From CAYNOZ01 sp964398955 (GTDB lineage: Archaea; Methanobacteriota_B; Thermococci; Thermococcales; CAYNOZ01): DNA of 36,378 bases. A program made the position numbers and the translations under genes. Below are positions 32,511-36,378 of this stretch, piece by piece (positions within the stretch are counted from its first letter, which is position 1; every line of letters starts with the position of its first letter). The notes under the pieces were generated by a model. It was not told the DNA's origin, ran no database searches, and worked only from the letters and a program-made list of their open reading frames with translations. Location of the stretch: contig CAYNOZ010000006.1 of assembly GCA_964398955.1 (NCBI GenBank), positions 1-36,378 of the forward strand, written 5' to 3'.

Positions 32511-33476
32511 ATGTTGGAAAGATATATAGAAAGTCCGAGAAGGAGATTTATAATTAAGCGAATATTGAAGAGCATACCTGTAATTTTACTTGCGACGATG
32601 GTAGTATTCTCGATCTTACACTTAGCCCCTGGTAATCCGGCGGCAATAATATTAGGACCTCAAGCAACTCCTGAAGCTATTGCATCTATGGAAAAAGAAT
32701 TAGGTTTAAATCGACCTATTTATGTCCAGTATGTAGATTGGATTGCTGGAATACTTCAAGGAGATTGGGGTACCTCAATTAGATGGGGGATTCCAGTACT
32801 TACTCTGATAAAAAAAAGAGTACCTCCAACATTGCTGCTGATGACTTCTTCAATGATACTCTCCATTGTATTAGGAGTTAGTTTAGGAGTATTAGGAGCG
32901 CTTAAAAGAAATTCGATATTCGACTATGCTAGTACGGTAATGGCTTTATTTTGGAGGTCATTTCCATCATTTTGGCTTGGGATACTATTCCTGTACTTAT
33001 TTGGTTTGAAGTTAGGATGGTTCCCTATAGGAGGATATCAAGGCTTAATATCTTTAGTCTTACCTATGCTAGTATTAGGATTAAGATTACAAGCTATAAT
33101 TGCGAGATTAACACGATCAAGCATGTTGGATGTTATGAATAAAGATTACATTAAAACAGCTAAAGCTAAAGGTTTGGGTAACAGGGCAGTTATAGTAAAG
33201 CATGGGTTGAGAAATGCACTCATACCTGTAATAACTATAGTTGCACTTAGAATCCCTTGGTTGTTTTCAGGAGCTATGGTAACTGAAACTGTATTCTCAT
33301 GGCCTGGAATGGGTAGATTAATAGTTTCAGGAGTGAGAATGAGAGATTTCCCTGTCGTTCAAGGGTGTGTGCTCTTAATGAGTGTTTCCGTTATATTAGG
33401 AAATCTAGTCGCGGATATATTATACACATTCGTAGATCCTAGGATAGATTTAGCTAAGAAAGAGGTGAAAAAATGA
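32511..33476 (+). CDS. oppB: Peptide ABC transporter permease OppB/DppB
   Basis: 321 residues with about six transmembrane helices. Landmarks of the DppB family are LHLAPGNPAAIILGPQATPEA, then GLNRPIYVQYVDWIAGILQGDWGTS in the first extracellular part. The cytoplasmic EAA loop is DYIKTAKAKGLGNRAVIVKHGLRNALIPV, which docks to the ATPases, and the chain closes with VADILYTFVDPRI. The ATG follows GTGG. The stop overlaps oppC. Confidence 0.95.
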   Translation: MLERYIESPRRRFIIKRILKSIPVILLATMVVFSILHLAPGNPAAIILGPQATPEAIASMEKELGLNRPIYVQYVDWIAGILQGDWGTSIRWGIPVLTLIKKRVPPTLLLMTSSMILSIVLGVSLGVLGALKRNSIFDYASTVMALFWRSFPSFWLGILFLYLFGLKLGWFPIGGYQGLISLVLPMLVLGLRLQAIIARLTRSSMLDVMNKDYIKTAKAKGLGNRAVIVKHGLRNALIPVITIVALRIPWLFSGAMVTETVFSWPGMGRLIVSGVRMRDFPVVQGCVLLMSVSVILGNLVADILYTFVDPRIDLAKKEVKK

Positions 33477-34405
33477 GTGAACCACAGAGTAGAGGATCAA
33501 TGCTTGAAGAAGGAGAAGAAATAGACGTGGAAGCAGAGATGGCGGATCTCAAACAAAAGGAAACCAGTCAACTTAGCTTAGTATGGTTAAGGTTTAAAAG
33601 AAGTAAACTAGCAATAATTGGAGCGATAATAGTATTAACATTAATAGTTACAGCAGTATTCGCTCCATTAATAGCTCCTCAAGCTCCAAATGATCAGAAT
33701 ACGGGTGAAAGATTAGAAGGGCCATCAATGGAGCATGTTCTAGGAACTGACAGCTTGGGAAGAGATCTGTTCTCCCGCTTAGTTTATGGATCTAGAATAG
33801 CTCTTAAAATAGGTTTGCTAATTGTTGCAGTAAGCGGTGGAATAGGAGTTACTTTAGGTTTAATTGCAGGAGTATCGGGTGGTTGGATTGATGAAATTAT
33901 AATGCGATTGGTAGATACGTTTTTATCTTTCCCGATCCTGGTTTTAGCTTTAGCAATTGCTGCAGCTTTGAAACCATCTATAAACAGTGTGATAATGGCT
34001 GTGGGGTTGTTAACTTGGACTAGATTTGCTAGGATAACTAGGGGGGAGATTCTATCTATAAAGGAGGAACAGTTTATAGAATCTGCTGAAGCGATAGGTG
34101 AGAGCAAATTAAGTTTAATGTTTAGGTATATGTTACCTAATGCCTTACCGTCTATAGTTGTAGTAGCAACTCTGCAAATGCCATCTGCATTACTGTATTC
34201 AGCAAGCTTAAGTTTCCTAGGTGTAGGAGCACAACCACCAAGCCCAGCTTGGGGACTTATAGTTTCGGATGGAAGAGGATACGTATTAATGGCGCCTTGG
34301 ATATCAGCATTCGCCGGATTAGCAATTATGCTAACAGTCTTAGGATTTAACTTCATGGGTGACGGATTACGTGATGCACTAGACCCGATGACTAGAGGTG
34401 ACTAA
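33473..34405 (+). CDS. oppC: Peptide ABC transporter permease OppC/DppC
   Basis: 310 residues. An N-terminal cytoplasmic stretch of about 35 acidic residues precedes the OppC_N helix (FKRSKLAIIGAIIVL). Further landmarks are EHVLGTDSLGRDLFSRLVYGSRIAL, the EAA loop EEQFIESAEAIGESKLSLMFRYMLPNALP, and the C-terminal GLAIMLTVLGFNFMGDGLRDALDP. There are about six helices. It overlaps oppB by four bases (ATGA), with GAGGTGA four bases before the start. Confidence 0.95.
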   Translation: MSEPQSRGSMLEEGEEIDVEAEMADLKQKETSQLSLVWLRFKRSKLAIIGAIIVLTLIVTAVFAPLIAPQAPNDQNTGERLEGPSMEHVLGTDSLGRDLFSRLVYGSRIALKIGLLIVAVSGGIGVTLGLIAGVSGGWIDEIIMRLVDTFLSFPILVLALAIAAALKPSINSVIMAVGLLTWTRFARITRGEILSIKEEQFIESAEAIGESKLSLMFRYMLPNALPSIVVVATLQMPSALLYSASLSFLGVGAQPPSPAWGLIVSDGRGYVLMAPWISAFAGLAIMLTVLGFNFMGDGLRDALDPMTRGD

Positions 34406-34406
34406 A

Positions 34407-35396
34407 TTGGATTACTCAAGTAAAGAAACAATACTCGATATAAAAGACTTAAAAACACATTTCACATCAGAAGAAGGAATGGTAGAAGCATTAGACGGTG
34501 TAAACTTAGATATAAAAAAAGGTGAAATCCATGGACTAGTTGGGGAAACAGGATGTGGAAAATCAGTAACAAGCCTAACAATACTTGGACTACTCGATAA
34601 TAACGCCAGAATAAAAGCCGGAGAAGTGAATTACAAAGGACAAGACTTACTAAAAATGTCTCAAAAGGAATTAAAGAAGGAAATTCGAGGAAAAGAAATA
34701 AGTATGATATTTCAAGACCCTTCCTCATCACTTAACCCAGTGTACACATCAGGAGAACAAGTTAGAGAAGCAGTACAGCTTCACAGAACCAAAGAAACAG
34801 AAAAAGCAAGAAAAATGGTAATAGAAGAATTTGAAAAAGTCAAATTACCAGACCCAGAGGACATATACGGAAAATACCCGCACCAACTAAGCGGAGGAAT
34901 GAAACAGAGGGTAATGATCTCAATGATGCTAGCCTGCAACTCAGATCTAATAGTAGCCGACGAACCAACCACAGCACTCGATGTATCAATCCAAGCACAA
35001 TTCCTTAAAGTTTTAAAAGATCTTCAACAAGAATTAGACCTATCAATGCTATACATAACACATGATATGGCAGTAATATCAGAAATATGTGACAGAGTCT
35101 CAGTAATGTACGCAGGACAAATAGTAGAAAGCGGAACAGTACACGACATCTTCAAAAATCCAAAACATCCATACACAAGAGGCTTAATAAACTCAGTACC
35201 AGGAATCAAACAAGATATAGAAGACTTCGTAACAATAGAAGGAACAGTACCAAGACTAATTAATCCACCATCAGGATGCAGATTCCATCCAAGATGCCAA
35301 TACGCAACGGACAAATGTGAAAACGAAAAACCTAGAACCAGAAAAATAGAAGGAGACCACAGCGCTGCCTGCCACCATCTGGAGGCGATAGAATGA
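34407..35396 (+). CDS. oppD: Peptide ABC transporter ATPase OppD/DppD
   Basis: 329 residues if started at TTG 34407, five bases after GAGGTGA; a GTG at 34398 lies inside that site. Nucleotide-binding motifs in order are Walker A GETGCGKS (about 47-54), the signature LSGGMKQR, Walker B LIVADEPTTALD and the switch His in ITHDMAV. The C-terminal region has the peptide-transporter extension with clustered Cys (SGCRFHPRCQ, then KCENEKP and ACHHLE), which in some DppD-like proteins binds an iron-sulfur cluster. Nearly all silent sites are A or C. Confidence 0.95.
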   Translation: MDYSSKETILDIKDLKTHFTSEEGMVEALDGVNLDIKKGEIHGLVGETGCGKSVTSLTILGLLDNNARIKAGEVNYKGQDLLKMSQKELKKEIRGKEISMIFQDPSSSLNPVYTSGEQVREAVQLHRTKETEKARKMVIEEFEKVKLPDPEDIYGKYPHQLSGGMKQRVMISMMLACNSDLIVADEPTTALDVSIQAQFLKVLKDLQQELDLSMLYITHDMAVISEICDRVSVMYAGQIVESGTVHDIFKNPKHPYTRGLINSVPGIKQDIEDFVTIEGTVPRLINPPSGCRFHPRCQYATDKCENEKPRTRKIEGDHSAACHHLEAIE

Positions 35397-36328
35397 TACT
35401 AGAAACAGAAAATCTGAAAAAATACTTCTCATCACCAAAAGGAGAAGTAAAAGCAGTAAATGGAGTAAGTCTCGGTATAGAAGAAGGAGAAACACTTGGA
35501 GTTGTTGGAGAAAGTGGATGCGGGAAAAGCACACTAGGAAGAACAATACTTAGACTATTAGAACCAACAGAAGGAAAAATATTATTCAGAGGAAGAGATA
35601 TAGCAGAAATTAAAAGTAAAGCAGAACTCAGAGAATTAAGAAAAGAAATGAACGTCGTCTTCCAAGACCCAGCAGGATCACTAAACCCAAGAATGACAGT
35701 ATACGACCACCTAAGAAGACCCCTTGAAATACATAATATAGCAGAAGGAGACGAAAAAACCAAAAAAATAATAGAAATACTAAACATAATGGGGCTCAAA
35801 GCAGAACACATGATAAGATACCCACACGAACTAAGCGGAGGACAAAAACAAAGAGTAGGAATAGCAAGAGCACTATCAGTAGAACCTGACTTCCTCGTAC
35901 TAGACGAACCAACCTCAGCACTAGACGTATCAGTACAATCAAAAATACTAAAACTACTAGAAAGAGCAAAAAAACAATTCCACCTATCATACATGTTCAT
36001 ATCACATAACATAAACCTAGTAAGAGCAATAAGCGATAGAATAGCAGTAATGTACCTAGGAGAACTAGTAGAAGTAGGTGAAACAGAAGAAGTATTCGAA
36101 AACCCAAAACACCCATACACCAAAGCACTATTCAGATCAGTACCAAACCCAGACCCAGACCACGAACTAAAAGAACCGCTAAAAGGAGACGTACCAAGCC
36201 CAGTAAACCCACCAAAAGGATGCAACTTCCATCCAAGATGCGAAGAAAAAATAGGAAAAAAATGCGAAGAACAAGACCCCAAACTAAAGAAAATAAACAA
36301 CAGAGAACTAGCATGCCACCTATTCTAA
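35393..36328 (+). CDS. oppF: Peptide ABC transporter ATPase OppF/DppF
   Basis: 311 residues, starting at an ATG that overlaps the oppD stop. Motifs are Walker A GESGCGKST, Q-loop VFQDPAGSLNPRM, signature LSGGQKQR, Walker B FLVLDEPTSALD and switch ISHNINLV. The C-terminal Cys-bearing extension (GCNFHPRCEEKIGKKCEEQ, then ACHLF) is of the oligopeptide type. OppD and OppF would form the ATPase heterodimer under OppB and OppC. This gene also uses almost exclusively A/C silent sites. Confidence 0.95.
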   Translation: MILETENLKKYFSSPKGEVKAVNGVSLGIEEGETLGVVGESGCGKSTLGRTILRLLEPTEGKILFRGRDIAEIKSKAELRELRKEMNVVFQDPAGSLNPRMTVYDHLRRPLEIHNIAEGDEKTKKIIEILNIMGLKAEHMIRYPHELSGGQKQRVGIARALSVEPDFLVLDEPTSALDVSVQSKILKLLERAKKQFHLSYMFISHNINLVRAISDRIAVMYLGELVEVGETEEVFENPKHPYTKALFRSVPNPDPDHELKEPLKGDVPSPVNPPKGCNFHPRCEEKIGKKCEEQDPKLKKINNRELACHLF

Positions 36329-36378
36329 TCCCATTCTCTACTTATTTCCTTTAAAAAACCATATAATTAAAAAATCAC

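Overview
The window reads as one contig pair from an AT-rich euryarchaeon. Archaeal signatures are the archaeal-type alanyl-tRNA synthetase, AMP phosphorylase, geranylgeranyl reductase for isoprenoid lipids, GGTGA-type ribosome binding sites behind TATA boxes, and a 13-gene Mrp/Nuo-type respiratory complex. Many proteins are acidic, and the dUTPase-like protein resembles haloarchaeal ones, so a halophilic or methanogen-related lineage is possible, but nothing here fixes the taxonomy. A 100-N scaffold gap (7761-7860) means linkage across that point is assumed.

Layout: 1-240 is the end of a secreted, pilin-like protein, followed by a GC-rich structured RNA candidate (284-407) and 1.3 kb of AT-rich sequence with no convincing gene. 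1684-5959 (+) carries an Lhr-type helicase, a metallophosphoesterase, a dUTPase-like protein and a CsaA-like tRNA-binding protein. 5962-11745 (-) carries AMP phosphorylase, then (past the gap) an aminotransferase and AlaRS. A 51-residue coiled-coil protein lies at 11972-12127 (+).

12165-24515 is the most interesting part. On the minus strand from 23701 down to 14244 lie 13 tightly packed genes in the order of the Pyrococcus mbx (mbs) operon, ABCDFGHH'MJKLN: Mrp-type antiporter subunits, two separate proton-pump subunits (H and H') and a ferredoxin-oxidising Nuo-like arm. The large subunit has lost half of each [NiFe]-binding CxxC pair, which fits a sulfane reductase rather than a hydrogenase. 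Directly downstream is a SurR-like redox regulator with the CxxC switch, followed by a ferredoxin and geranylgeranyl reductase. Divergent from the operon start is pdo, the glutaredoxin-like protein disulfide oxidoreductase (CQYC and CPYC). In Thermococcales SurR, Mbx/Mbs and Pdo form the sulfur response. Here they sit together, and the shared pdo/mbx intergenic region contains one exact match to the extended SurR operator. My interpretation is a self-contained sulfur-sensing and sulfur-respiring cassette.

24551-28750 (-) holds a small membrane protein, CysRS and two tandem paralogous MFS transporters. 29094-36328 (+) holds an unknown acidic protein, a DUF1445 (UPF0317) enzyme and a complete oligopeptide ABC transporter (lipoprotein, two permeases, two ATPases).

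A further feature is compositional: silent sites switch abruptly, often inside a gene, between almost only G/T and almost only A/C in blocks of roughly 1-2 kb.
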